A DNA stretch of 64,000 nt. Origin: Curtobacterium sp. MCLR17_032 (GTDB lineage: Bacteria; Actinomycetota; Actinomycetes; Actinomycetales; Microbacteriaceae). The DNA lies in NCBI RefSeq assembly GCF_003234795.2, contig NZ_CP126268.1, forward strand, positions 496,001-560,000. The letters are read 5' to 3'. Shown piece by piece: positions 51,643-61,668 of the stretch. A program made the translations under genes and the position numbers. A model generated the notes under the pieces. It ran no database searches. It was given only the letters and a program-made list of their open reading frames with translations, and had not been told where the DNA came from. The first letter of the stretch is position 1. Each line of letters starts with the position of its first letter.

Positions 51643-53724
51643 TCAGCCGATCAGGCTCGGCCGCAGGTCGCGCAGTGTCCGCGTCCGGGTCTGCCGCGCC
51701 GTCACCAGGTACGACACGAGCAGCGCCCCGAGCAGCCAGCAGAGCAGGACGCCCGCGTCGCTCCAGGCCGTGGCGAGCGAACCGCCGTACATCGTCTGCC
51801 GGATCGCATCGACGGAGTACGTCATCGGCAGGGCGAAGTGCAGCGCGGCGAGCGGCCCCGGCAGTGTCTGCCACGGGAAGGTGCCGCCCGCGGTGACGAG
51901 CTGGATGAGCATGAGCACCAGGCCGAGGAACTGTCCGACCGAGCCGAGCAGCACGTTCAGCGTCATGATGATCGCCGCGAAGGTCGCCGACGCCAGGATC
52001 ATGATGCCGACCGTCCCGCCGGCGTGCACCACGTCGAGGTCCAGGGCGTACCGGACGATGAGGAACAGTGCCGCCATCTGCACGACGCCGAGGAGCGCCG
52101 GGGTCAGCCAGCCGCCGAACACGACGCGCAACGGGCGTCGGACCGCGGTGATCGCCCGCTTCGAGATCGGCTTGAGGATGAGGAACAGCGCGTACATGCC
52201 GATCCAGGCGGCGAGCGAGATGAAGAACGGTGCCAGGCCGGCGCCGTAGTTCGACGCCGCGGCGACGTTGTCGTCCCCGACCTTCACCGGGTCCGAGATC
52301 ACCTTCGCCTGCTGGGCGCGCTGCGACGCGTCCGAGGCCGGGATCTTCGTCCGCCCCTTGTCGAGCTGGGACGCCAGTTCCGAGGAGCCGGACTCGAGCG
52401 AGTGCAGTCCCTTGGCCAGGGACGTCGCGCCCTGGTCGGCCGAGGCCGCACCGGTCGCGAGCTGCGACGCTCCGGAGGACAGCTGCGGCGCTGCGGCGGC
52501 GAGCTTCTGCGTCCCGCCGGCGACCTGCGCGGCGCCGTCGGACAGCGTCGACGCCCCGGAGGCCGCAGTCGCGATGCCGGAGGACAGCTGCGGTGCCGCG
52601 TTGGCGAGCGTCGTGGCGCCGTCCGACACCTGCTGCGCGCCGCTGCTCAGCTGGTCGATCTTCGCCGTGGTGGCACCGAGCTGCTGCTTCGCGTCCGCAC
52701 CGGAGCTGTTCGCCCGCTGCACGGCCGAGTCGACCGTGGCGGTGAGTGCCTGCTGCTGCTCGGGCGTCAGGGTGACGCCCTCCGGCAGGTTCGCCGTGAT
52801 GTCGGCGATCACGGTCTTCGTGTCGAGCGGCTGGATCGCCTGCACCGTCTTGTTGGCCGTGTCCACCTGCCGTGCGAGTTCGGCGTTGCCGGCGGCGACC
52901 TTCGCCGCCCCCTGCGCGAGCTGCTGCGTCTGCTCCGGCAGCGCGGCCGTCTGCTGCTGCGCCGACCGGAGGCCCGTGGCCAGCGACCCCGCACCGGTCG
53001 CCACCTGCTGCGCGCCGGAGTTCAGCGTCGCGGTCTGCGACGGCAGCGCGGCCGTGCTCGACGCCAGGGTGGAGGCACCCGAGGAGAGCTTCGCGGTGCC
53101 GGCCTCGAGCGAGTCTGCCCCGTTCGCGGCGGTCGTCGCTCCGGAGGCGAGCTTGCCCGCCCCGTCGACGGCGTCGCCCAGGCTGTCGCGGACGTCGGCG
53201 AGTCCGACGAGCAGCGTGCTCGCGGCTTCCTTGCCGACGCGTTCGGCGACGGCGGTCCGCATGGTCTTGCCGGCCTGCTCCGCGATGGTCGAGGCGAGGT
53301 ACGAGTTCGTGTCCGCCGTGGTCATCACGAGTTCGGCACGCTTCGGGTCGTCGGACTGCGCCGAGGCCAGAGACTCCGAGAAGTCGTGCGGGATCGTCAC
53401 GACGAAGTCGTAGGTGCCGTTGCGGACACCGGAGCGGGCGTCGGCGGCGGTGGTGCGCTTCCAGTCGAAGGCGCCGCCGTCGATGGCCTGCTTCGCGACG
53501 TCCTTGCCGTAGTCGACGTGTTCGCCGTCGAGGGTGGCGCCGCCGTCCTGGTCGACGATGGCCGCCGGGATCTGGTCGAGCTTGGCGTACGGGTCGCGGT
53601 TGGCCCAGAGGTACGCGCCCCCGTAGAGCAGCGGCACGCACATCAGCGCGATGAACGCGAGACGGGCGAGGGGGGTGGCGGTCAGGCGCGCGAGTTCGGC
53701 GCGGACGAGCGAGGGGATGGTCAC
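51643..53724 (-). CDS. YhgE/Pip domain membrane protein
   Basis: 693-aa protein. One membrane helix near residue 20 (LAFIALMCVPLLYGGAYLW) precedes a large extracellular part with many repeated SGASQLATGA / LSSGASTLA heptad-like units (about 190-470), then five to six C-terminal helices typical of the ABC-2 fold. YhgE/Pip proteins include the phage infection protein of Lactococcus, and relatives form ESX/T7SS-linked or drug exporters. The GTG start overlaps the stop of the ATPase-like gene. Confidence 0.88.
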   Translation of the reverse strand: MTIPSLVRAELARLTATPLARLAFIALMCVPLLYGGAYLWANRDPYAKLDQIPAAIVDQDGGATLDGEHVDYGKDVAKQAIDGGAFDWKRTTAADARSGVRNGTYDFVVTIPHDFSESLASAQSDDPKRAELVMTTADTNSYLASTIAEQAGKTMRTAVAERVGKEAASTLLVGLADVRDSLGDAVDGAGKLASGATTAANGADSLEAGTAKLSSGASTLASSTAALPSQTATLNSGAQQVATGAGSLATGLRSAQQQTAALPEQTQQLAQGAAKVAAGNAELARQVDTANKTVQAIQPLDTKTVIADITANLPEGVTLTPEQQQALTATVDSAVQRANSSGADAKQQLGATTAKIDQLSSGAQQVSDGATTLANAAPQLSSGIATAASGASTLSDGAAQVAGGTQKLAAAAPQLSSGASQLATGAASADQGATSLAKGLHSLESGSSELASQLDKGRTKIPASDASQRAQQAKVISDPVKVGDDNVAAASNYGAGLAPFFISLAAWIGMYALFLILKPISKRAITAVRRPLRVVFGGWLTPALLGVVQMAALFLIVRYALDLDVVHAGGTVGIMILASATFAAIIMTLNVLLGSVGQFLGLVLMLIQLVTAGGTFPWQTLPGPLAALHFALPMTYSVDAIRQTMYGGSLATAWSDAGVLLCWLLGALLVSYLVTARQTRTRTLRDLRPSLIG

Positions 53725-54461
53725 GAGCGGGTCTCCAGGGGAGCGGTTGCGTCAGTGGTGTCGGTCGGGAGGCCCGTGTCGGCCCCGCCGGTCCGGGTCG
53801 CGTCCTCGGGACCCTCGGTGGTGGTGGTGTCCGCCGCGTCGTCGCGCGGCTCGTCGGCGATGGTGTCGAGCAGGGCCGAGGCCGTCTCCGCCGCGGCCTT
53901 CGAGGTCACGAGCACGACGGTCACCCCGCGGCGGGCGATGTCCCGGACGACGGCGAACCACTCGGCGACCACTCCGCCGTGCCGCTCGGGAGCGGTGATC
54001 ACGAGCCCGGTGACGTCCGGCCGCAGGAGTGCCAGCTCGGCGAGCAGCCGCACGCGGACGTCGGTCGGTACGCGCTGCACGTGGGTGTCGGCCCAGCTCG
54101 TCATGCCGAGTTCGTCGAGCACGGTCGCGACGTCGCTGCGGGAGGGGCGACGCCCGGCGAACGCGAGCTCTTCGTGCACGATCCGCTTGAGGCTCATCAC
54201 CGGGAACGGTTCGGCGACGCCCGGGGTGTCGACGAGCGCGAAGGCCCGTCGGATGCCCGCGGGGTCGTCGTGGCCGTCGAGCAGGACGCGCCCGGTGTCG
54301 GGCTTCATGCGCCCACCGGCGACGAGCGACGCCAACACCGGGGCCTGTTCGGTCTCGACGGCGACGATGCCCGGGTGGCCGGGGGCTGCGACGGCGCTGA
54401 CGGCGGGGAGCGCGGCGCCGGGTTCGGTGCCGATGCCGACGGCGGCGAGTTCGAGCGTCAT
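53721..54461 (-). CDS. Degenerate ABC-type ATPase paired with YhgE
   Basis: 246-aa protein that keeps the layout of an ABC ATPase but not its catalytic motifs. MKPDTGRVLLDGHDD (52-66) is the usual segment after the P-loop, yet the Walker A position (about 31-45) reads GIVAVETEQAPVLAS without GxxGxGKS. The signature region reads VPTDVRVRLLAELALL instead of LSGGQ, and the Walker B region reads GLVITAPERHGG without DEP. A Thr/Asp-rich tail follows. ATG/GTG overlaps tie it to TetR and YhgE. Probably a structural or regulatory pseudo-ATPase. Confidence 0.65.
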   Translation of the reverse strand: MTLELAAVGIGTEPGAALPAVSAVAAPGHPGIVAVETEQAPVLASLVAGGRMKPDTGRVLLDGHDDPAGIRRAFALVDTPGVAEPFPVMSLKRIVHEELAFAGRRPSRSDVATVLDELGMTSWADTHVQRVPTDVRVRLLAELALLRPDVTGLVITAPERHGGVVAEWFAVVRDIARRGVTVVLVTSKAAAETASALLDTIADEPRDDAADTTTTEGPEDATRTGGADTGLPTDTTDATAPLETRS

Positions 54462-55099
54462 GCGGGGTCCTCCGGGAGGGTGGCGGGGAGAGCGAGCAGG
54501 GCGGTGCGCCAGTCGACGCCCGCCATGCCGAGGGCGGACAGGACGACCATCCGGCGGCCGGCGTCGTTCGGGGTGGCGGAGCGTGTGGCTTCGTCGAGGA
54601 CGGCCAGGCAGGCACCCTCGACCAGGCGGCCGAGCGTCGCGGCGTCCACGTCGTCGCGCAGGGTGCCGTCGGCGATGCCGAGGGCGCAGGCGTCGCGGAC
54701 CTGTTCGCGCAGCGGGGCGAACACCGTGGCGACGGTCTCGACGAGCGGGCCACGGACGGCGATGACCGCCATCGAGCGGACGTGCGACACCTCGGTCCAG
54801 AGGGTCACGGCGATCGCGGCCAGCCGGGAGGCCGGGGCCAGCCCGGCGAGGGCGGCTCGGCTGGGCATCGCGGCCAGGATGCGTTCGGCTCCGCCGGCCA
54901 CGACCTCGCGCATGAGGTCGTCACGGGAGGGGAAGTGTCCGTAAATCGCACGTCGGGACAGTCCGGCGTGTGCGGCGATCGATTCGAGCGACGCGTCCGG
55001 GTCGGCCTGCAGGAGGGTCCGGGCAGCCGCGACGAGGGCGGCACGGTTCTCGGTGGCGTCCCGTCGTGGCGCGCGTGCGGGCCGATCGGTGGTGGTCAT
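54458..55099 (-). CDS. TetR-family regulator of the YhgE operon
   Basis: 213-aa repressor. DNA-binding domain RRDATENRAALVAAARTLL to AAHAGLSRRAIYGHFPSRDDLM, then an alpha-helical ligand domain. ATG 55099 is preferred over the frame start at 55195, which lies beyond the operator palindrome. The last codon overlaps the start of the ATPase-like gene (ATGA). The palindrome at 55118-55133, 19 nt upstream, is its likely binding site. Confidence 0.88.
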   Translation of the reverse strand: MTTTDRPARAPRRDATENRAALVAAARTLLQADPDASLESIAAHAGLSRRAIYGHFPSRDDLMREVVAGGAERILAAMPSRAALAGLAPASRLAAIAVTLWTEVSHVRSMAVIAVRGPLVETVATVFAPLREQVRDACALGIADGTLRDDVDAATLGRLVEGACLAVLDEATRSATPNDAGRRMVVLSALGMAGVDWRTALLALPATLPEDPA

Positions 55100-55117
55100 G
55101 CAGCCATCGTAATAACC

Positions 55118-55133
55118 TGCACACCGGTGTGCA
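55118..55133. promoter_or_regulatory. 16-bp perfect palindrome, TetR operator candidate
   Basis: TGCACACCGGTGTGCA lies 19 nt upstream of the TetR start, next to an AT-rich TAATAA on the plus strand (TTATTA on the minus strand) that can serve as a -10-like element. Such symmetric sites are typical of TetR autoregulation. Confidence 0.7.
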
Positions 55134-55247
55134 ACTTCGAGGAACCACAGGTTCTGTCCCCTGAACTGCCGACTCCCCGTGCTGGGAACGAGCACATAGC
55201 TTCATCTGGACTTCACCCGGAGTTCGGACAAACCAGGAGTGTGCTGC

Positions 55248-58200
55248 GTGGCACGTGCGACACCACCCACCAACCCTTCCCGTCGGTACCGCTCCCCGCG
55301 GCTGCTGACCTCGATCGTCGCCGTGGCGGCACTGGCCTGCGGCGGCCTCGCCGTCGGCGGTGCGGCCTCAGCGGCACCGGCCAGCACCGCCTCGGCCGGC
55401 CTCAAGCTCTCCGCCCCGCTGCGGAACGCGTCCCCGACCAAGACGGTCAGCGCGTTCGTCCGCACGACGGGTGCCGGCGCCCTCGAGGTCGACGCGCAGG
55501 CGAAGGGCGGCGACCTGACCCGCTCGAAGACGCCGTCGTCCGCCGCGAAGAGCCGGGTCGCGACGATCCGCTCGACCAACGCGAAGGTCCTCAGCGCCGT
55601 CAAGAGCGCCGACGGCAAGGCTGCTGAGCTCTACTCGACCGAGTACACCGTCCCCGGTGTCGCGGTCGTCGCCGACGTCTCGGCCTTCACCGCGATCGCG
55701 AAGCGCTCCGACGTGCTGAGCATCGTCCCGCTGCTGCCGAAGAAGATCGTCGACCCGAAGCGGAACGCCTCGGCGGACGCCGCACCCTCGGGCGTCGACC
55801 CCGACCTCGTGCAGCCCGGCGCCGACGGTGTCACGCCGAAGAACGCCGCGAGCGACCTCTACACGAAGGCCGTCGACGCCTGGACCCAGACCGGGCACAC
55901 CGGCAAGGGCGTCAACGTCGCGGTGATCGACACCGGCCTCGACTACACCCAGGCCGACTTCGGCGGTCCCGGCACCACGGCCGCCTACCAGGACGCCCTC
56001 GCCAGCACCGGAGCCCCGGCGTCGAGCTGGTACGACCCGTCGAAGTTCCTCGGCGGCTACGACTTCGCCGGCCCCACGTACAACGCGGACCCGTCCGACC
56101 CGGACACCTACGACCCGGAGCCCGCGCCGGACGCCAACCCCATCGACGGCGAGGGCGGCGACCACGGCACCCACGTCGCCGGCACCGCGGCCGGGTTCGG
56201 CATGAACGCCGACAAGTCGACCTTCCGCGGCGACTACTCGACCCTGACCCCGCAGCAGGTGCAGGACATGTGGGTCGGCCCGGGCAGCGCCCCGCAGGCC
56301 GGGCTCTACTCGCTCAAGGTGTTCGGTGACGGCGGCGGTTCGACCGACCTGACCGGTGCCGCGCTCGACTGGGTCGGGCAGTCCCTCACCGAGGGCAAGA
56401 GCATCAACGTCATCAACCTGTCGCTCGGCTCCGACTACGGCGCAGCGGACGACCCGGACAACGCGAAGATCGACGCGCTCACCGCCCGCGGTGTGCTGCC
56501 CGTGATCGCCGCCGGCAACGCGGACGACTTCACCGACATCGGTGGCTCGCCGGGCAACTCGGCCGGTGCCCTGACCGTCGCCGCTGCAGCGACCGGGCAG
56601 AGCCTGTTCGACGGCGTCGAGGCGACCGCCCCGGCGGACGTCGCGAAGACCTGGCGCGCGCAGTACTCGCAGGACTACCAGGGCGCACTGCCGGTCGAGG
56701 GTGACGTCGTCGTCCCGACCACGGACATCGACGGCTGCACGGCGTTCAGCGCCGACCAGGCAGCCGCGATCGCCGGCAAGGTCGTCTGGCTCAAGTGGAC
56801 CGACGGCGCCCTCGAGTGCGGTTCCGGTGCACGGTTCAAGAACGTGGCGGCTGCCGGCGGCATCGGCGTCCTCCTCGCCGGCACGGTGAACACCTTCGAC
56901 TCGGGCATCGCGGGCAACGCGACCATCCCGGGTGCCGAGCTGACCCGTGACAGCGTGACGGGCCTCCAGGCCGCGGCGAAGGCTGGAACCCTGCACGTCC
57001 GGTTCGCCGACGAGCTCCGCGGTTTCCAGCTCGCCACCGACGCCGAGACGGTGAACACCCTGGCGTCCTTCAGCAGCCGCGGTGAGCACGGGTCGTACGG
57101 CGACGTCGTCAAGCCGGACATCGCCGGCCCCGGCGTCAACGTGATCTCGGCCGCCAACGGCACCGGCAACGACCGGCTGTCGCTCAGCGGCACCTCGATG
57201 GCCACCCCGCACGTCGCCGGCGTCGCCGCGCTCGCGTTCGAGGCCCACCCGGGCTGGAGCGCACCGGAGATCAAGGCAGCACTCATGAACACGGCCACGC
57301 ACGACGTGCGCCAGAGCGCGAAGGACAGCCAGTCCGCCACCCTGCTCCGCCAGGGCACCGGGCGGGTCGACGCCCTCCAGGCCGTGCAGGACGGCACCAC
57401 CGTCCGCAGCCAGGAGAACGGACAGCTCGTCACCGCGTCCTTCGGGGTCGTCGAGGTCGGCGCGGCCACCACCGAGAAGCGCACCCTGCTGGTGCGCAAC
57501 ACCTCGGCCACCGCGCACACCTACCGCGTCGCCTACGAGTCGCGCATCGCCCAGCCCGGCGTCGCGTTCACGCTGAGCGCCGACACGGTCACCGTCGCCG
57601 CGGGCGGCACCGCCACGGTGACGGTCACCATGACGATCGCCGACCCGACGCTGCTGCGGAAGGTCATCGACCCGACGCAGGTCGCCGTCGAGGGCGGCAC
57701 ACCGCGGGAGTTCGTCCCGGCCGCCACCGGCCTGGTCACGTTCACCCCGGCCGCCGACGGCGTCACGCCGCTCCGACTCGGCGTCTACGCCGCGCCGGAG
57801 CCGGTCAGCGCCCTGCACGCCGACGACGTGGTGTTCTCCGGTGCGGCCCGCACCAGCGTCATCACGATGGCGGGCCGCGGCCTGTCCCAGGGAACCGGCA
57901 CGACCGGGTACCAGGCACTCGTCGCACCGTTCCAGCTCGGCGGCACGGACCCGAAGGAGTCGTTCCCGGACGGCACCGCGAAGCAGACGCTCGGCGGCGC
58001 GGACATCCGTGCCTACGGCGCGAACTCCACGGCGCTCGGCCTGGCCGACAAGTCGAAGGGCCTGGTGTCCTTCGGGGTGCAGACCGACGGGGCCGAGTCG
58101 AACCCCGGCCAGTCGAACAACGTCGAGGTGCTCATCGACACGAACCGTGACGGCGACCCGGACTTCCTGACGTACGACACGAAGTCGGCGACGGCGGACG

Positions 58201-58928
58201 TGACGATCGTCAAGACGATGGACCTGCACCAGAAGGACCCGAAGAAGCAGATCGTCGACACGCGGCCCCTCGGTGGTGTCGCAGCCGGCGTCGACGTCAA
58301 CACGTTCGACTCCGCGGTCAAGGTGCTGCCGGTGTCGCTCGCGGCGCTCGGCTACACGGCGAAGTCGACGTCCGGTGTCTTCGACTACTCGGTCGTGACC
58401 GAGTCGTCGTACTCGCCGACGCTGCCGACGGCCGCGTCCTCGGTGGTCGACGAGACGAAGACCGCGACGTACAACGCCTTCCAGCCGGCGGTGTCGTTCA
58501 CGGCGAACGGGACGTCGAACCTGACCTACCCGGACACGTCCGTCAAGGTCATCCGGGCCTCGGCCAGCTCGACCACGGCGAAGGTGCTGCTCCTGCACCT
58601 GCACAACGCCCCGGGCGACCAGGCGGACCTGCTCAGCACGACCTCGGTGACGCCGAAGCTCGCGCTGGTCTCCAGCCAGGTCAAGATCACGGGTTCGCTC
58701 AAGGTCGGGACCAACATGCGCGGACGCACCGGCAACTGGAACACGGACGGCATCACGTTCACGTACAAGTGGCTCCGTGACGGCAAGGACACCGGCTCGA
58801 AGGCGTCGACCTACAAGACGTCGACGAAGGACGTCGGACACAAGCTGTCGCTCACCGTGACCGCCAAGAAGTCCGGGTACGAGAGCACGTCGATCACCTC
58901 GGCCCCGACCGGCACGATCACCAAGTAG
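55248..58928 (+). CDS. Large secreted subtilisin-like serine protease (S8)
   Basis: 1226-aa exported protease. Signal peptide core SIVAVAALACGGLAVGGAASA; an I9-type propeptide region up to about 190; catalytic triad Asp228 (VAVIDTGLDY), His306 (DHGTHVAGTAAG) and Ser650 (LSGTSMATPHVAGVAALA). The long gap between His and Ser contains a PA-like insertion (about 440-590). The C-terminal half has Fn3/Ig-like segments, ending with GTNMRGRTGNWNTDGITFTY. GTG 55248 sits 8 nt after AGGAG; GTG 55239 would overlap it. It is divergent from the TetR operon. Confidence 0.92.
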   Translation: MARATPPTNPSRRYRSPRLLTSIVAVAALACGGLAVGGAASAAPASTASAGLKLSAPLRNASPTKTVSAFVRTTGAGALEVDAQAKGGDLTRSKTPSSAAKSRVATIRSTNAKVLSAVKSADGKAAELYSTEYTVPGVAVVADVSAFTAIAKRSDVLSIVPLLPKKIVDPKRNASADAAPSGVDPDLVQPGADGVTPKNAASDLYTKAVDAWTQTGHTGKGVNVAVIDTGLDYTQADFGGPGTTAAYQDALASTGAPASSWYDPSKFLGGYDFAGPTYNADPSDPDTYDPEPAPDANPIDGEGGDHGTHVAGTAAGFGMNADKSTFRGDYSTLTPQQVQDMWVGPGSAPQAGLYSLKVFGDGGGSTDLTGAALDWVGQSLTEGKSINVINLSLGSDYGAADDPDNAKIDALTARGVLPVIAAGNADDFTDIGGSPGNSAGALTVAAAATGQSLFDGVEATAPADVAKTWRAQYSQDYQGALPVEGDVVVPTTDIDGCTAFSADQAAAIAGKVVWLKWTDGALECGSGARFKNVAAAGGIGVLLAGTVNTFDSGIAGNATIPGAELTRDSVTGLQAAAKAGTLHVRFADELRGFQLATDAETVNTLASFSSRGEHGSYGDVVKPDIAGPGVNVISAANGTGNDRLSLSGTSMATPHVAGVAALAFEAHPGWSAPEIKAALMNTATHDVRQSAKDSQSATLLRQGTGRVDALQAVQDGTTVRSQENGQLVTASFGVVEVGAATTEKRTLLVRNTSATAHTYRVAYESRIAQPGVAFTLSADTVTVAAGGTATVTVTMTIADPTLLRKVIDPTQVAVEGGTPREFVPAATGLVTFTPAADGVTPLRLGVYAAPEPVSALHADDVVFSGAARTSVITMAGRGLSQGTGTTGYQALVAPFQLGGTDPKESFPDGTAKQTLGGADIRAYGANSTALGLADKSKGLVSFGVQTDGAESNPGQSNNVEVLIDTNRDGDPDFLTYDTKSATADVTIVKTMDLHQKDPKKQIVDTRPLGGVAAGVDVNTFDSAVKVLPVSLAALGYTAKSTSGVFDYSVVTESSYSPTLPTAASSVVDETKTATYNAFQPAVSFTANGTSNLTYPDTSVKVIRASASSTTAKVLLLHLHNAPGDQADLLSTTSVTPKLALVSSQVKITGSLKVGTNMRGRTGNWNTDGITFTYKWLRDGKDTGSKASTYKTSTKDVGHKLSLTVTAKKSGYESTSITSAPTGTITK

Positions 58929-58945
58929 AGAGGTACGAGCTACGG

Positions 58946-58986
58946 CACGAGCGGGCGGTCCGGCAACGGGCCGCCCGCTCCGTCGT
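58946..58986 (+). terminator. Terminator hairpin after the subtilase gene
   Basis: GAGCGGGCGGTCC (58949-58961) pairs with GGGCCGCCCGCTC (58968-58980), one G-T pair, 20 nt after the stop. Weaker ACGA/TCGT pairing extends it outward. Confidence 0.7.
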
Positions 58987-59042
58987 GCGGTGCACGGCAG
59001 TGCCCCCCCGTTCGCGGGCGGGATGTGCGCCAACGGGACAGG

Positions 59043-59057
59043 TAGTTAGACGAACTA
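59043..59057 (+). promoter_or_regulatory. TAGTT-5-AACTA inverted repeat upstream of small gene
   Basis: TAGTT (59043-59047) and AACTA (59053-59057) flank AGACG in a locally AT-rich stretch 25 nt before the small ORF. The form recalls MarR-type operators, but no MarR gene is in the window. Confidence 0.35.
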
Positions 59058-59081
59058 GGTACTTTGTGACAGTGTTGCCAC

Positions 59082-59249
59082 ATGCGAACGAACACCCTGG
59101 TGCAGCTCCGGCAGAACCCGATGGAGTGGCGACGACGCGGCCTCACCCCGCCGGACGCCATCCGGGCAATGGTCGAGGAACGGCTCGCCGAACCGGGCCA
59201 CACCCAGTCGTTCGGGGATCCCTCGTACGCCGACTTCTTCCGCGGCTGA
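59082..59249 (+). CDS. Small hypothetical protein (55 aa)
   Basis: ATG 59082 opens a 55-codon frame with mostly G/C third positions, as in neighbouring genes. The product is basic at the start (RTNTLVQLRQ, WRRRG) and acidic/aromatic at the end (GDPSYADFFRG). It lies between the AT-rich inverted repeat and a family palindrome terminator 27 nt after its stop, a complete transcription-unit layout. The ribosome site is weak. Function unknown. Confidence 0.6.
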   Translation: MRTNTLVQLRQNPMEWRRRGLTPPDAIRAMVEERLAEPGHTQSFGDPSYADFFRG

Positions 59250-59275
59250 CACCGCGAGGTCGCGACGCGACCACC

Positions 59276-59325
59276 TGACGGACGGGAGGCCCGGTACCAG
59301 CTGGTACCGGGCCTCCCGTCCGTCA
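59276..59325. terminator. 50-nt perfect palindrome, GACGGGAGGC family terminator
   Basis: Bases 59276-59300 and 59301-59325 are exact reverse complements. It lies between the convergent 55-aa and 52-aa genes. Confidence 0.85.
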
Positions 59326-59343
59326 GTGCGAGCGGGTGTCTGC

Positions 59344-59502
59344 TCAGGCGTCGGGACGCTCGTCCGCGGCTTCGCGGCCACGGTCGGTCTCGGGCATGAC
59401 GTCGGAGGGGGCGCCCTCGACCGAGCCGATGCCGCCGTCGGTGAGCTCCTCGGCCTGCTGCGTGTCGAGCAGACGGTTCATGTCGTCGATGGGGTCGCTC
59501 AT
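59344..59502 (-). CDS. Small acidic protein (52 aa)
   Basis: ATG 59502 with AGAGGA seven bases upstream opens a 52-codon frame ending at 59344. The protein is strongly acidic (MSDPIDDMNRLL, QQAEELTDGG, DVMPETDRG) and has no membrane segment. It is divergent from purA with about 170 bp between starts. Function unknown. Confidence 0.7.
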   Translation of the reverse strand: MSDPIDDMNRLLDTQQAEELTDGGIGSVEGAPSDVMPETDRGREAADERPDA

Positions 59503-59610
59503 GGTGGTTCCTCTCGTCGTGGTCGTGGTGCTGTCCCCAGCGTGCTCCGGTGGAGCCGGGTACTCCACAGGTGGCGGCACCCCGGTGACGCGGAGATGAC
59601 CAGCCGATAG

Positions 59611-60966
<1,356 letters not shown>

Positions 60967-60968
60967 GC

Positions 60969-61526
60969 GTGCGGATCCTCTTCGTCTGCAGCGGCAACAT
61001 CTGCCGGTCGCCGCTCGGCGCCCAGGTGCTCCACGAGCGCCTGGGCCCGGCGGCGTCGGTGCACGTCATCGAGTCGGCGGGCACGATCGCCGACGACGGT
61101 GCCGTGATGGACGGTGCCGCGGCCGAGCAGTCCGCGCGCCTCGGGGGACACCCGGACGCGCACCGTTCCCGGTACCTGACCGAGCGGATCGCTGGGGCCG
61201 CTGACCTGGTGCTGACGGCCGAGCGCTCCCACCGTGCCGCGGTCGTGCAGCTCGCGCCGCGGGCCGCCAAGCGGGCGTTCACCATCAAGCAGTTCGCGCG
61301 GGTGCTCGACGGCCTCGAGCCCGGGGACCTGGCGGACGTGCAGTCGCCCGAGGCCCTGGTCGAGCGGGTCGCCCGGCTGCGGGGGACCGTGCCGCCGCCT
61401 GCCGACCCGGCAGACGACGACGTGGACGACCCCTACCGTCGCTCCGAGTCCACGCACGTGCGGGTCGCGGACGAGATCGACGCCGCGCTGAGGACGATCG
61501 CGGACGCCCTGCGCGCGGTGTCCTGA
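60969..61526 (+). CDS. Low-molecular-weight protein tyrosine phosphatase family
   Basis: 185-aa phosphatase. The P-loop VCSGNICRSPLG has nucleophile Cys7 and Arg13 (CX5R), and DVDDPYRRS near residue 155 supplies the general-acid Asp region. The family dephosphorylates tyrosine or arginine residues, for example on exopolysaccharide kinases, and includes arsenate reductases. The GTG start lies 2 nt after the purA stop, so the two share a transcript. Confidence 0.87.
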   Translation: MRILFVCSGNICRSPLGAQVLHERLGPAASVHVIESAGTIADDGAVMDGAAAEQSARLGGHPDAHRSRYLTERIAGAADLVLTAERSHRAAVVQLAPRAAKRAFTIKQFARVLDGLEPGDLADVQSPEALVERVARLRGTVPPPADPADDDVDDPYRRSESTHVRVADEIDAALRTIADALRAVS

Positions 61527-61534
61527 GGCCTGGC

Positions 61535-61621
61535 CGCCCCCGTTCACGCGAGACGACGCCCCCGTTCACGCGAGACGCCGCCGAACCCGGCGGTGTCTCG
61601 GCAATTCGGCGGCGTCTCGCG
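61535..61621. repeat. 21-bp direct repeat plus 17-bp perfect inverted repeat
   Basis: 61535-61555 and 61557-61577 are identical 21-mers. The second overlaps an inverted repeat whose arms, 61569-61585 and 61605-61621, are exact reverse complements around a 19-nt loop that carries a partial third copy. The hairpin may also terminate the purA transcript. Confidence 0.75.
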
Positions 61622-61668
61622 TCGACGCCGGCGTCTCTCGTCGTCCCCCGACCGGCCGTCGTCCGGAT

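Noticed and set aside
51529..54765. 1078-codon plus-strand frame across the YhgE locus
   Set aside because: Antisense to YhgE and the ATPase-like gene; its start lies inside the hairpin cassette.
55368..59033. 1221-codon frame opposite the subtilase
   Set aside because: The plus strand has signal peptide, triad and PA insertion; the minus translation is Arg/Val/Asp-rich with no motif.
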